A stretch of DNA of 64,000 nucleotides from Durusdinium trenchii (GCA_963970005.1 CAXAMN010027506.1:236984-300983), one strand, 5' to 3'; positions 1-10,200 are shown, counted from the stretch's first letter. Translations and numbers: made by a program. Notes: generated from the letters alone by a model not told the origin.

Positions 1-2232
1 TGCCAGCGCGATATAGTCCATTGCAACCCATTTATAGTGTGGGTGCCTTCGGAGTAGCACGTGCAGTTCTTGGGGAGTGGGAGAGGGGCGCTCCGTGAGC
101 ACAAAAGCTGGGGTTTGCAGCGCATCTCCCTGCTGAATGATAAAGCCAAGCGTTTGCGCTAGGTGAAAAGGCGGGAGAGCTACATGATGCAAGGGGACAA
201 GTGGGTTGCCCTCCGCCTCCTTGGCTGCAGCACTGGCCTGACCAGCAAAGTAGTCAGCTAAACGATTGCATTCCCGTGGCAGATAAACAAGGCGGAACAG
301 ACAAGGCGCCTGGGCAAGCAGTTGTTGGCATTGTTCTAAAATAGCAACTACTGCAGGTTTCTTAATTCCCCCTTTGTACTGAAGATAATTGATTATAGGC
401 AAGATGTCTCCTTGAATCACAACGCTGTCAATAGGAATTCCCTTAGCCATACAGGAGACATAGTACTCAAATGCAAGATTTATTGCAGCACGGCAGGCAT
501 GTGCTTCTGCTATGACATTGTCAGGACAAGAAGGCAAGGGGATGGAAAGCCACTGGACGAGAGAAGTGGAGGACGGCGTGACGTGTAGCAGGCTAACTCC
601 TGCCCCTCCAGTTTGTGTGTTCTTATGCGCAGAGCCATCGAATTGTACCAAGCATCCTTGCCATTCTTGCGGCTCCCCTAGCAGGAGAATTGTATTTGCG
701 GGCATATCATCCATGGCTTGCAAGCGTAAATGCGTGGCTCCACAATGGCACAAGAAGGGTACAAGACATGCAGTGGCAGTAGGGAAAGGGAGTTTTCGGT
801 ATTGTGAGAGGAGTAACCTTAGACGGTGGTCTTGCTTAACAAAGGTGGCAATGGTATCTCCTTTAGCAAAGGACTGCATCGTCGCTAGTCCCTTGGAGGG
901 GAGCAATGCAGCTTCTAGCACAACCGCAGGGAAGCGCTGCAGCCTAATTTTGGTAGAGTCAGTACACGCGCTGCTGCTGGATTGCGGTGGTGCACGGAAG
1001 GTTCTGAGCAGCGTGCTAGGCATTGAAGAATAGATACGTTGCCAGAGATCAAGCACGTGGTGCGAGACCTTACGATTGTGTACACACAGGATGTTAGGTC
1101 GGAGTCCGCCACATTCAGTAACTAGTCGTCGAAGGTGGAATAGCATGTAGCAAAGTGCTACTCCTGTGCTGCGGGACGGTGCTTTGCGCCAGGTGATTTC
1201 TGGCGCCGGAGCAACCCACAAAGCAAGCCAGGTGAGATGCACAACAGGGCAAAAGGATAACCAATGATCGATAGAGTTGAAACCGCCCTGACAAAGCACA
1301 CAGGGAACATAGGAGCCAATCGCTCGACAGCCTACAGAGGACAGTAGGCGAGAAAAGGCAGGGGGCAGTTGCTTGGGCTCTGGCACGATGATCTGATGGA
1401 AATGCAAGAAGTTCTTGTTTTCATCAGAAAGATTTTTTAAGGTAAGATCGATCGGAGTAGCAGGTAGGAAGCAAGTCGGGCAGAGCGCTCCGTATCCCGG
1501 TCCATAAGGGAAACATCGTGCGCTGTTGCTACACCAAACACAGGGTTGACTACGACTGAGCTTGCCCCTGAGGGGCAACCAGAAGTCGGCATCTTCTCCT
1601 AGAGCCCATCGTAAGACAGCATAGCGTGGCACTGCCCCAACCTGAGTGGTGGGAAGATCCGCTAGCCAGTTTAAGAAAAGAATAGAGGGCCCCATGGCCC
1701 AACCATTCTTGTATATTCTCGCAACCAAATGTTTGTGCGAGGCTGCAAGCAATTTGTTTACAGCCAATTGTTTGAAAAGCTGTTTAAATTTACTTGCTCT
1801 TTGTGCCGGTGTGGTGTTTTCTCTTACTAGGGCCAGGAGCCGCTGCACATCTTCGGCTGGAAGCTGCTGTTGCCAATATTTCCAGCGTTGTTGGATTTGT
1901 ATGGCATAGGAGCCTGCTTGTTCCTCTGCAAAGGACCTATGCCCTTGTCGTAGGTAGCATCCAAAGAGGGAAATTGCCTGCATGATGGTTGGGTCAAGCA
2001 ATGGACCTAAACGCAGCCATCTGCAAAGACCAACCATGTGGTGTTGTGGGAACCAATGTCGCTGCAGCAAAAAATCCGCCATAGCATGGTACAGCGGCTT
2101 GAGCAGTTTGGGCGAGAAGAAACGTTGCGTTTGCGAGTAGTAGAAAGACTCAGTGAGAATGTGTTGAAATAGATGATCTTCATGTGGATGCTGAGGTTGG
2201 CCCGCTTGGCAGCAGCAAGCCTCATACGAAAT
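1..2232 (-). CDS. LINE ORF2, C-terminal part: zf-RVT zinc motif and RNase H, open to the window edge
   Basis: One minus-strand frame has no stop from 2232 down to base 1 (about 744 codons) but lacks a start, because it is the frameshifted continuation of ORF2. It contains a CxxC pair (PCVWC...CPTC near 1455-1545), then a zf-RVT-type block VPCVLC...DHWLSFCP (about 1234-1311), as in many LINE ORF2 C-termini. An RNase H domain lies at about 241-651: LVQFDGSAHKN (first Asp, codon 637-639), AEAHACRAAI (Glu), IQGDILPIINYL (Asp) and PRECNRLADYFAG (Asn/Asp block). All four catalytic positions are present. The protein continues beyond the window. RNase H would remove RNA from the cDNA hybrid. Confidence 0.85.
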   Translation of the reverse strand, partial: MSYEACCCQAGQPQHPHEDHLFQHILTESFYYSQTQRFFSPKLLKPLYHAMADFLLQRHWFPQHHMVGLCRWLRLGPLLDPTIMQAISLFGCYLRQGHRSFAEEQAGSYAIQIQQRWKYWQQQLPAEDVQRLLALVRENTTPAQRASKFKQLFKQLAVNKLLAASHKHLVARIYKNGWAMGPSILFLNWLADLPTTQVGAVPRYAVLRWALGEDADFWLPLRGKLSRSQPCVWCSNSARCFPYGPGYGALCPTCFLPATPIDLTLKNLSDENKNFLHFHQIIVPEPKQLPPAFSRLLSSVGCRAIGSYVPCVLCQGGFNSIDHWLSFCPVVHLTWLALWVAPAPEITWRKAPSRSTGVALCYMLFHLRRLVTECGGLRPNILCVHNRKVSHHVLDLWQRIYSSMPSTLLRTFRAPPQSSSSACTDSTKIRLQRFPAVVLEAALLPSKGLATMQSFAKGDTIATFVKQDHRLRLLLSQYRKLPFPTATACLVPFLCHCGATHLRLQAMDDMPANTILLLGEPQEWQGCLVQFDGSAHKNTQTGGAGVSLLHVTPSSTSLVQWLSIPLPSCPDNVIAEAHACRAAINLAFEYYVSCMAKGIPIDSVVIQGDILPIINYLQYKGGIKKPAVVAILEQCQQLLAQAPCLFRLVYLPRECNRLADYFAGQASAAAKEAEGNPLVPLHHVALPPFHLAQTLGFIIQQGDALQTPAFVLTERPSPTPQELHVLLRRHPHYKWVAMDYIALA

Positions 2233-3137
2233 TTAGCCAGCTGTTTTGACAGCAAAGTGACGAGAGATGTTTGCAATTGCACTTTGACCATGGTGATCGT
2301 TAGACCAAGATTGACAGTTGTAGGCACAATACACTGACCTCCTAAGCCAGCTTGGTCCAGACAATATAGTTGCTCTGCAGAATAACTGACATTCGTGAGC
2401 AGTTGCGTTTTGGATCGACATTGGCATGGACTAGCTGCTAGACGGCAAAGCATGGGGTGCCCTTCAGTTACTAGTCTAGGAATGACATCTGAGGACATGT
2501 GCATGCAGTGGTCACCGTGTCTAAGGACAAAGCGACGTGCATAACCAGGGACGTGTTGTAGCGCTGCACTACAAGTGGCCTGTCCTAATTCATGAATGGG
2601 AGTTACGTAGCTCCAGACATCTTCAACTTTGTACAGCGTGTTTTCGTCAAGTGCCCTGCTGGAGAATCCTACTTGCCAGCAGTGATGCGTGTCCATGACA
2701 ATTCCAGCAGTTTTCCATTTCTTAATATTTTGAAAGACCTCTTGAATCCACCTCGAGTCCGTCTGCCGACCAACTATCGTAGTGTCATCAACATAACCTG
2801 CCACAACAATAACTCGTGGAATTTGATTGAGCACAACAAATATTGGGTCCATGGCAAGACAGAAGAAATAAACAGATGTGGATCGTCCCATATCAACACC
2901 AGAGTGCACATTTCTTGCTGGTAGTAGCCGCCCTTGTACTTTGTGTCTAATTCTTCTGCCAAACAGTAGATAACGCGCAAGTTGGAGGACCCAAGGGGAG
3001 CACTGACGTATACGTAGTATATGAAGGATCCAATGTGCGTTAATACGCTCAAAGGCTTTGGATAGATCAGCAAAGAGGGCAGAAGCAGGCCCAGAGCCCT
3101 CCAGGGCTCCCTGTACTTCCAGCACTGCTCTCTGCGG
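2007..3137 (-). CDS. LINE ORF2, middle part: reverse transcriptase catalytic core
   Basis: Same phase as the endonuclease part, resuming after the TAG; the first ATG-independent codons are already RT-like. Motif A is FADLSKAFERI (catalytic Asp). Motif B is SGVDMGRSTSVYFFCLAMDP, where LINEs usually have GxxQG, so Gln is Met here. Motif C is GYVDDTTI, a YVDD rather than the commoner YADD. The thumb-like region runs to about 2230. Within 2007-2232 the frame degenerates to a terminal TAG (2007-2009), while the sequence LYHAMADFLLQRHWF, which clearly continues the protein, is in another frame. One small indel around 2130-2230 explains this. Confidence 0.82.
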   Translation of the reverse strand, partial: PQRAVLEVQGALEGSGPASALFADLSKAFERINAHWILHILRIRQCSPWVLQLARYLLFGRRIRHKVQGRLLPARNVHSGVDMGRSTSVYFFCLAMDPIFVVLNQIPRVIVVAGYVDDTTIVGRQTDSRWIQEVFQNIKKWKTAGIVMDTHHCWQVGFSSRALDENTLYKVEDVWSYVTPIHELGQATCSAALQHVPGYARRFVLRHGDHCMHMSSDVIPRLVTEGHPMLCRLAASPCQCRSKTQLLTNVSYSAEQLYCLDQAGLGGQCIVPTTVNLGLTITMVKVQLQTSLVTLLSKQLAKFRMRLAAAKRANLSIHMKIIYFNTFSLSLSTTRKRNVSSRPNCSSRCTMLWRIFCCSDIGSHNTTWLVFADGCV

Positions 3138-5315
3138 CTATCGAAAGGAGTTAAGCAGTGTTTGGGCAGGGTGAAAGCTGTGCCTGGTGATTCGGAAAAG
3201 AATTGCAGCAGTGGTGCCATCCTGTAATCTGTCAAGCGTGTCCGGCATGCCTAGAGGTCGGAAGAAATCTGCCGTGGGACCTTGTTTGGCTTTTGGAATC
3301 CATACTCCTACTTGGGTGGGTGGCGCTAATACACCAGCCAATATGTGATGAAAGTCATCCTGAAGGATTGCAGCAGTCTGTTGTGGGAACATCCGCCAAA
3401 GGGCGTAAGGTAACCCATCAGGGCCAGGAGCTGAATCTTTGGTAAGGAGGAGATGTTCGATATAATCTTGCTCGGTGGGTTCAGGAATCTCAGGCCACGG
3501 CGAGACAAACCGTCGGTAAGCCGAAAGCGTGTCACGCCAGTCCCGATCATACTTAATAGGGTGTGTGAACCAAAAGTCACGGGTTGCAAGCATCGCTTCA
3601 TCGTACTCAAGGGCAGTACGACATTCTTGCCCATTATGTTGCAACAATGGCCCATGATAAAACGTGCCTCGAGGGCACACTGTTTTAAGCCTGTCCCAGA
3701 AGATTTTTTGCCTTCTAATTCGCTGGACTGGGTCTGTATTGTCAGTGCCAAAGGGCATTTGTAAGTTCGTAGCGGTTGCAACTTCAGCTGCTTGTAAAGC
3801 AGCAGCTACAATGGTGGCTGGGATCAAGAGGCATCCCTGCTGAGCTTGCCATGGATGTAATAGATCAGTATCTGCACTTTGTTCATACAACAATCGTACT
3901 TCGTCCTGTCTTATGTGTAAGTATGTTTGTTCTTTGCCCAATAGCTTGTATAAGCGTTTGAGTGGAGACAATTTTTTAAAGTGACAAGAGTGAGTTCTCC
4001 ACCAGCTCCAAACTACTGCACGACAATGCTGCGAGAGGACAACATTGGCGAGTCTAGTTTCTTGTGCTAGCGAAATTTTTCGTTTAAGAGCAAGTAGAGA
4101 TGCTTGCCTTGCAGCTGCCTGTAGACTTTCCGATGCAACTGTTGGGTCAAGAAAGACTTGAGTCGGTATTGTATGATGTTTCTCAGACTGTGGATGTGGT
4201 CGAAGGCGCGGCTTCATCTTTAGCCTGAGCATCAAGGCTTTGTGGTGACAGGTACCAATGCGATACCTGCCATATATGCGAGCGAAAAGTTGTGTTGTAT
4301 CCAGGAAAAGGCTAGGCACTAAGAATCGATCAAGTGCGGATTCTTGGTCTTGGTATTGGTAGGTAGGAAGTGTAGGATCAACATCTGTGAGCCCAGCCTG
4401 CACCAGGAAGTCATCCCACGTATGAAAGTGATTCTGATCACAGCGATTAAAGTCACCTCCAACAAAGACCGGATAATCAGTCAGAGCAAGAACGGTTTGC
4501 AAAGTGGTTGAAACGAAGGGCTTAGGGCTGTTCGGAGGGATGTAGACCGAAACAAGCCATATAGTACAAGCTTGGTATTCGACACGAGCTGCAACAGCAT
4601 AGTGCTGCACCAAGACACGTTCTTCCAATACTTTCCAACCTGGAGGAAACAGGATTGCAACTCCAGCCTGCTCTCCCGGATTTTGTTTGGCCAGAGTGGT
4701 TACTACCTTAATATCCGGCCACGTGTGGGATAAGTATTGGAGATTAGCCTGATTCCACTTTGTTTCCTGTAGCAGTACTGGTGCATGTTTCAGCGTAGTT
4801 TTGACTATCCAAGTCTTGTGCACGTTGGTGGGAAGTCCTGGAGACCAGCTATTGAGATTCCAAGTGTAAATGCCTTTTACAGAGACTGGCAGGTTGCTAG
4901 GCCTCTGCATACGAAATTGTAGCACGTTATGGCAGAGCTGCCAGAATTTCAATGGGATTTGGCGTAAGGATTGAACTTCGTTAGGGAGAACAAGAGGGAT
5001 ATCGCCTGCAAGTGCAGACGGGTCTGCAACGACACAATCTGTGAACTTGCCAATGTTGACTCGTAGAGAATGGAGGGCATCTGATAGATTGACATTGCCA
5101 TCAAAACCACACAGCATGAGGAAGTCCTCAATCTTGATCTGTCGGTACGGTAGGGAGGGATGGATAAAATGTATGAGGAAATGGAGGGAAGAGACGTGCG
5201 TAATAGAAGCATTTGTTTGTTTTGTAGTACGCCAGTATGCTGCTTTGAGGCCTGTAGATAGGGTACGCTGCACTAAACGGAGAGATTTAATGGGTAGGTA
5301 ACATAAATGCGTCAT
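3138..5315 (-). CDS. LINE ORF2, first part: APE-type endonuclease and N-terminal reverse transcriptase
   Basis: ATG at 5315 opens 725 codons. An N-terminal 150 residues of unknown role precede an apurinic-endonuclease-like domain: NLNSWSPG, LLQETKWN (catalytic Glu), VYIPPNS, GGDFNRCD (Asp/Asn) and SALDRFLV. At the usual SDH triad it reads GTCHHKAL, so the catalytic His is present but the preceding Asp seems to be Cys. Reverse-transcriptase motifs start with SAPGPDGLPYALWR and RPLGMPDTLDR, in the usual LINE order. The frame ends at a TAG (3138-3140), but the next codons (PQRAVLEVQGALEG) continue the same frame into the catalytic core. The TAG is therefore a point nonsense mutation between two conserved blocks. 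Role in life: nicking of the target site and priming of cDNA synthesis. Confidence 0.88.
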   Translation of the reverse strand: MTHLCYLPIKSLRLVQRTLSTGLKAAYWRTTKQTNASITHVSSLHFLIHFIHPSLPYRQIKIEDFLMLCGFDGNVNLSDALHSLRVNIGKFTDCVVADPSALAGDIPLVLPNEVQSLRQIPLKFWQLCHNVLQFRMQRPSNLPVSVKGIYTWNLNSWSPGLPTNVHKTWIVKTTLKHAPVLLQETKWNQANLQYLSHTWPDIKVVTTLAKQNPGEQAGVAILFPPGWKVLEERVLVQHYAVAARVEYQACTIWLVSVYIPPNSPKPFVSTTLQTVLALTDYPVFVGGDFNRCDQNHFHTWDDFLVQAGLTDVDPTLPTYQYQDQESALDRFLVPSLFLDTTQLFARIYGRYRIGTCHHKALMLRLKMKPRLRPHPQSEKHHTIPTQVFLDPTVASESLQAAARQASLLALKRKISLAQETRLANVVLSQHCRAVVWSWWRTHSCHFKKLSPLKRLYKLLGKEQTYLHIRQDEVRLLYEQSADTDLLHPWQAQQGCLLIPATIVAAALQAAEVATATNLQMPFGTDNTDPVQRIRRQKIFWDRLKTVCPRGTFYHGPLLQHNGQECRTALEYDEAMLATRDFWFTHPIKYDRDWRDTLSAYRRFVSPWPEIPEPTEQDYIEHLLLTKDSAPGPDGLPYALWRMFPQQTAAILQDDFHHILAGVLAPPTQVGVWIPKAKQGPTADFFRPLGMPDTLDRLQDGTTAAILFRITRHSFHPAQTLLNSFR
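5312..5315 (-). promoter_or_regulatory. ATGA stop-start overlap between LINE ORF1 and ORF2
   Basis: On the minus strand the TGA that ends ORF1 shares bases with the ATG that opens ORF2. The same frame as ORF2 has an in-frame TGA immediately upstream, so this ATG is the first possible start. Stop-start overlaps of this kind drive termination-reinitiation of the second ORF in several LINEs, such as SART1. That mechanism is inference here. Confidence 0.6.
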
Positions 5316-7252
5316 TCAGCGTGTATAAGAGCCTTAGCTCTATGAAAGAGCTTTGCTGAAATCTCTCCTTGTGTGCACGCGTACAAAACCGAATTCAGCG
5401 TCATGAGACGACAATCGTCGATGCAAGCCTCAGTAGGAATGTGGGTAGCAGCTTGTTCTGTTGCAATGGTCGTAGGAAGCACTGGGTGCGGAGTATGTGT
5501 GGTAGGCATAAGGGAAAGCAGCCGTTCGCAACTGCTGGCTTCAGATGCTTCGACTTGATGGATGAGCAGTAGACAGAAATTAGGCAATTTATCTGTTTGC
5601 CAGATATTTTCTTGGAGTCGTGGGTAAGCTGCTCGAGCACTTTCAGGACAGATGCTAAGGCACCAATCCTGGAGGAGTCCCCCAATAAGAATGACAGGGA
5701 AGCTCCCTGTCATGAGATGACAAACATTTGCAAAAGGCTCTTTGCATACTCGATTCTCTGCTGCTAGCAGCAGGTGGGAAAGCCTCCACAATGCACATCC
5801 TGGCTCAACTAAACTATGTGCCCACGGCTTTTCGGTAATAGTGCAGATGCGTTCTTGTTGGATAGCAAAAGCACATATATGTTCCGTTCCAACTCCCTGG
5901 GGGTTGGTTTGAAAACCAAACATGGACCGATACCAGGAGGACGGCTGAGAGGGCTGACAAATGCGCACGGGCTCTCCACCATACTTGAAGAGTAGAATCT
6001 CCAATGTGTCATGGAGACGTAATAAATATAAGTGCGTGGCTCGACTAGGACCAAGATACCTCATGTGATTTGGCTGATGGGAGAGCCAACAAATGATGAA
6101 TCCTGTGTCAGCTGTTTTGATCGTAGTAAGGATTTGTCGCAGAAATAGAGTGATTCTGTGATAGGTACAGTGATACAGTAGTTCTTGCCGATAGGTGTCA
6201 AGAGCATCACTGTTGACAGAAAGGGTACACAATGCTTGCACAATCTCTTCACTGAAGAAGATCCATTGCGGTACTGCTGTTTGTTCAACATAGTTGAGGA
6301 GGTTAAGGTCTGTAAGAAACTTGATCAAAGGCTCTTTGCCGAAGATATCGAAACGTTGCTCTCGCCTATCCTTGTTGCTGTTGTCAATGGCCTCTTTAGT
6401 AAGATAAGGCGGCAGAATCTGTGTTACAATAGGTTGAGCAATTGGAGGCTTCGTGACAGACGACATCACCAAACTTCGAAAGTTAATGTGACGGTAAGGC
6501 TCCGGGACGATGGTGGTTTGAGTACTTCTGCCTGACATTTTGAGATTATTTTCGATAGCTTGCCTAAAGGAGATATACCCTTGTCTGACGTCATCAGGCG
6601 AGGCTACTCCAAAGAAGCATTCTGCTTCTCCTTGGATCCATGCTCGAATGTGGTCCGGCGTGCCAATGGCAAGGCTGATAAGCTTGGGATGAAAGGAGTT
6701 ACCAACAAAGGAGCGTATTGTCTGTGAATGCAAAACATGCTTAAGACGCGAAATAGTGGCAAAGTTGCGGCTGAGACCTGAAACCTGCAAAACCTCACTG
6801 TCGCTTAAGAAGCGGAAAGGAACTCGCATACTACCGTTGTGAAACAACGGAAGGACATCGCGAAGCACCGCATCTTTCTCTGAGTTAGAGGAAGTTTTGT
6901 TGTAGAAGCAGTTCAAAAAGCGCCTCCACGCCGGATAATAGATTGCAGGTATGAAATCGCTCCATTGAAAGGCTGGAACAGAACTGTCGGTGAACATGTT
7001 TGCTATCATTGCAAATCGTTCGTGTGCGTGCCAGTACGAAGTTCTCCACAGCAAAGCTGCAGGATGGTAGCTAGTCCAGCTATAGCGAAGAGCAGTGTCA
7101 CTGAGGACTTCAAGGGGTCGCATGAAAGGTTTGATAAAAACGTCACGAAATTTCCCTTTATCCTGGATGGATAATGGCCTCCAATCAGTAGGCCATTGTA
7201 GGTCTTCCTGGCACAAGGCTTGGGAGTCAACAGTATCATGAAAGATGTTGTT
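5312..7252 (-). CDS. LINE ORF1, second part: methyltransferase motifs IX-X and unknown C-terminal region
   Basis: This is the same reading frame as the part upstream, continuing directly after the TAA at 7253-7255 (NNIFHDTVDSQ follows the stop). The first 190 residues complete the cytosine methyltransferase: motif IX-like RFLSDSEVLQVSGL, then motif X FVGNSFHPKLISLAIG near 6660-6710. That matches the GNS helix which closes the SAM pocket in DNMT3-type enzymes. The remaining 450 or so residues, to the TGA at 5312-5314, are unrecognised; they are rich in Cys, His and aromatic residues and contain no obvious nucleic-acid-binding motif. Because both halves of the methyltransferase are intact around one stop, the ancestor very probably had a single ORF1 of about 2285 residues. 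Confidence 0.8.
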   Translation of the reverse strand, partial: NNIFHDTVDSQALCQEDLQWPTDWRPLSIQDKGKFRDVFIKPFMRPLEVLSDTALRYSWTSYHPAALLWRTSYWHAHERFAMIANMFTDSSVPAFQWSDFIPAIYYPAWRRFLNCFYNKTSSNSEKDAVLRDVLPLFHNGSMRVPFRFLSDSEVLQVSGLSRNFATISRLKHVLHSQTIRSFVGNSFHPKLISLAIGTPDHIRAWIQGEAECFFGVASPDDVRQGYISFRQAIENNLKMSGRSTQTTIVPEPYRHINFRSLVMSSVTKPPIAQPIVTQILPPYLTKEAIDNSNKDRREQRFDIFGKEPLIKFLTDLNLLNYVEQTAVPQWIFFSEEIVQALCTLSVNSDALDTYRQELLYHCTYHRITLFLRQILTTIKTADTGFIICWLSHQPNHMRYLGPSRATHLYLLRLHDTLEILLFKYGGEPVRICQPSQPSSWYRSMFGFQTNPQGVGTEHICAFAIQQERICTITEKPWAHSLVEPGCALWRLSHLLLAAENRVCKEPFANVCHLMTGSFPVILIGGLLQDWCLSICPESARAAYPRLQENIWQTDKLPNFCLLLIHQVEASEASSCERLLSLMPTTHTPHPVLPTTIATEQAATHIPTEACIDDCRLMTLNSVLYACTQGEISAKLFHRAKALIHAE

Positions 7253-10200
7253 TTAGAAGAAGAGACGAAGTCTTTTTGCTGGCGATATTTTGGAAGTACA
7301 CCAAGTCATTTTGTCTCGTGTGATGTGCGAAAGGCCAAGGCACGCTCTGATGAAGGCGAAGTGGTCATAGTGCATTGACCCTGCATTTTCGATAAGAAAG
7401 CGGATGTGCGTTTTAGGAAGGACTGTTCCAAGCAAATATAGCGCGAGGTGCATCGTGAAGAAAAAGACACTGTCTGGACCACATATGCCTAAGCGTCCAT
7501 GTTCCTGACCAGCATAAGTGAGGTCAGTACAGGGACTGCCTCCAATGACAAAAACATGACAGTAGTCACTTAAAGTGACAAACTCTCTTAAAATTCTTGC
7601 TCCATCATCAAAGAGAAGATCAACATCATTTGCATAGAAGAAAATGCCTCCTTTGAGGCTGTGTATCCATTGCACGTTAACAGAGATTCCATGTTTTTCT
7701 GCAACCAAATATCTGAGTACTTCATCTCTTTCACACAGCACGCAGACTTTGGGGCGATAACCAAATTTTTCAATAAGGATGTCTAAAGACGATCCGCATC
7801 CGTCAAACATGCTTAGGACAGCATACGGCGGTTTAGACTCGCAGCTTTGCATGGGCTGATCAAGTGGTGAGGCAGGCGATATAATGTGATCTGTCTGTGA
7901 TGACTGTGACAGAGATTTTTCAATGGCTTCTAGTTGTTCAACAGGAATAGTTGCATCACTGGGAGGCGGTGGGCAAAGTTTCTCTGGAATGTAGGCAGCT
8001 TGGAGCTCGTTCGCATTTAGAGGAACAGGGCCAACAATGTCTTTTCGGTTTCTGACATCAGTGGCCCTTTTTGTAGCAAGCTTTCTCTTAGGTGTATTTG
8101 TTTCTCTCTGCCCAAACTTGTTTTTAGCACGTTTTGAGTCTTTGCCACGCACAATATTAGAAGTTCGTTTCGGAGGTCGCGTGTGAAGCCATGTGCTCGA
8201 AATTGTCGCATGTCGGTAAAGGATACCACAAATTCGATCACCTGCTTTGAGATGTGAGATACTCAGTTGACTCAGCCCTGTGGCATTGTCGTATTTCAGA
8301 ATTGTAGAGTTGGCATTTTCATGTTCTAGCACATAAAAATGCTCACACGGTTGATGCTCCCCATTCAGTGGGTCCGGACCCTGATGAATAACTAAGGCAA
8401 TACATTGCCAAATCTGCCCGCCTGATTGGAAGGTATCTTTTTTAAGAAACTTGTCATAGTCCGTTGCAAGTGGCTGGTTCGCTCGTTGAAAGTGTAGCCA
8501 CACCAGTCGACAGGGTGAGCAAGAGATAGTGGCCCAGTTAAAGTTACTGGCACATTCTTGACATTCTTGACCAACATTTGTTCCATCATCACGCCCAATG
8601 GGCAAGAGACGCTCCGACCATGGAAATGCCGCTTCAAAGAAGGCAACATGCGATAAGAGTCCGGACGGTGAGTCAGTAACTATGAAAGTAGCGACATCAT
8701 GCTCAACAATTCTGAGACAACTCAGACAGGTAAAAGAGACCCTAGATCCTAGTAGGTCATGAAAAGGAGGCGGAATTATGGCGACAATAGACTCATATGT
8801 TCTGAGCAAGTCCATATGAGTGTCCTTGGGGAGAGTGGACATGGCCAAAGCAAGATGATAATGATCAAAGTCATCATTCGGTAGATGAGACGCGCAGGTC
8901 CAGCCTTTGGCTATTGCAACCATCGCTCTGTGGCCAATGTGATTTTCGAAGTTTACTTGTTTGTTCCAATTTGCTTTAGAGACAATGCGCAGTGCTGCTG
9001 TGTAATAACAAGCTGTGGCATTGAGATTCTCGTATAGAGATACAGCACGTTGAATGTCTTCATCCTGAAAGTCCATGTTTTGTAAGGAGACATCTCGACT
9101 GATCATCTGCTGTATCTGGTGGATATATGATTGTCGCCTCTTATTTTGAAGGATCTCATTGACAGAGTTTCGGTTAGCTGAGCAATTGGAAACATGTTGG
9201 GCGTTGATTCCCCCTTTTACAAGACGATGGCTAAGGCCATCACCTCGTTTCGGGGCAGATTTAGGAGTGGGCTTCTTGGTCGACTGTCGACGTAGATCAC
9301 CAGCACTTTCCTTAGGGGTAGGCTTCCTGTCAGTGGTAACTTCAACAGAATGTTTTGACTTGGTCGAAGGCGCCCGATGGCCTACCTTTCCTTTTGGATC
9401 ATCTTTGAATTGTTGTTGTAAATCAAGGTAAACCTGTTCACAAAACGAATCAGTCGAAAGCTGAGAAGCTTCATTTCCTGACGGGCACTCATTGAAGGGA
9501 ACAACAACCTTCTCTTCGGAATGTTCTTTAACTTGACTCGTTTCTGTGTTGCAGGTTTGGGACTGCTGTAGGCCGTTTGGACAAACAGTACAAACTTGTT
9601 TCATACTTCCATTGGCAATGTTCAAAGCAGAGCTTTCATCAACTTGCATCGCTTCTTTCACAGCATTAAGATCATCAGGATCACTTTGGGTATTGGAGAT
9701 GTAAGCTTTACTTACAAAAGGTTGTTCAGGTGTCCCAGCAAATTCAGGCAAAGAAGATGCTGGACTAACCTGACTCTCTTGATTCGTGTCTCGATGTTCA
9801 TCACTATCTTTTACCTGAAGGTATGTAGCAATTTCACTGCAAAGTAGGTTCTTTCTAGTCAGTGAGCAATCAGGTAAGTCAAGGTTTTGTTTCAAAGTCA
9901 TCTCTTCTTCATGGGATGTGGAACCTGTTGCATCGATTTCTGTTGGTAGAGGACTGACTGCATCTTGGTTATGATCCGACGAAGAGGGGATTGAACGAGT
10001 AGGTGATTGTTTGTTGTCACGACACACTCCAGTAAAGGAGGCATCTCTTTGGGCGTTAATAATACGTTGCGGGTTGATGCCTGTGGGATAGGACTTCTGA
10101 TTGGTTGCAAAGGCTTCCGTGGCATGATTCTTATGCGAATTGTGACTGTTGTACCAAATCGAGAGAGTGCGACCAGAAGGTGGTTTCCTAAAGACGTCAT

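Noticed and set aside
7253..7255. UAA/UAG read as glutamine (ciliate-like code), since TAA at 7253 and TAG at 3138 interrupt otherwise open LINE frames
   Set aside because: Dinoflagellates use the standard code, the YR recombinase frame ends naturally at a TAG, and frameshifts elsewhere show that these elements simply carry lesions.
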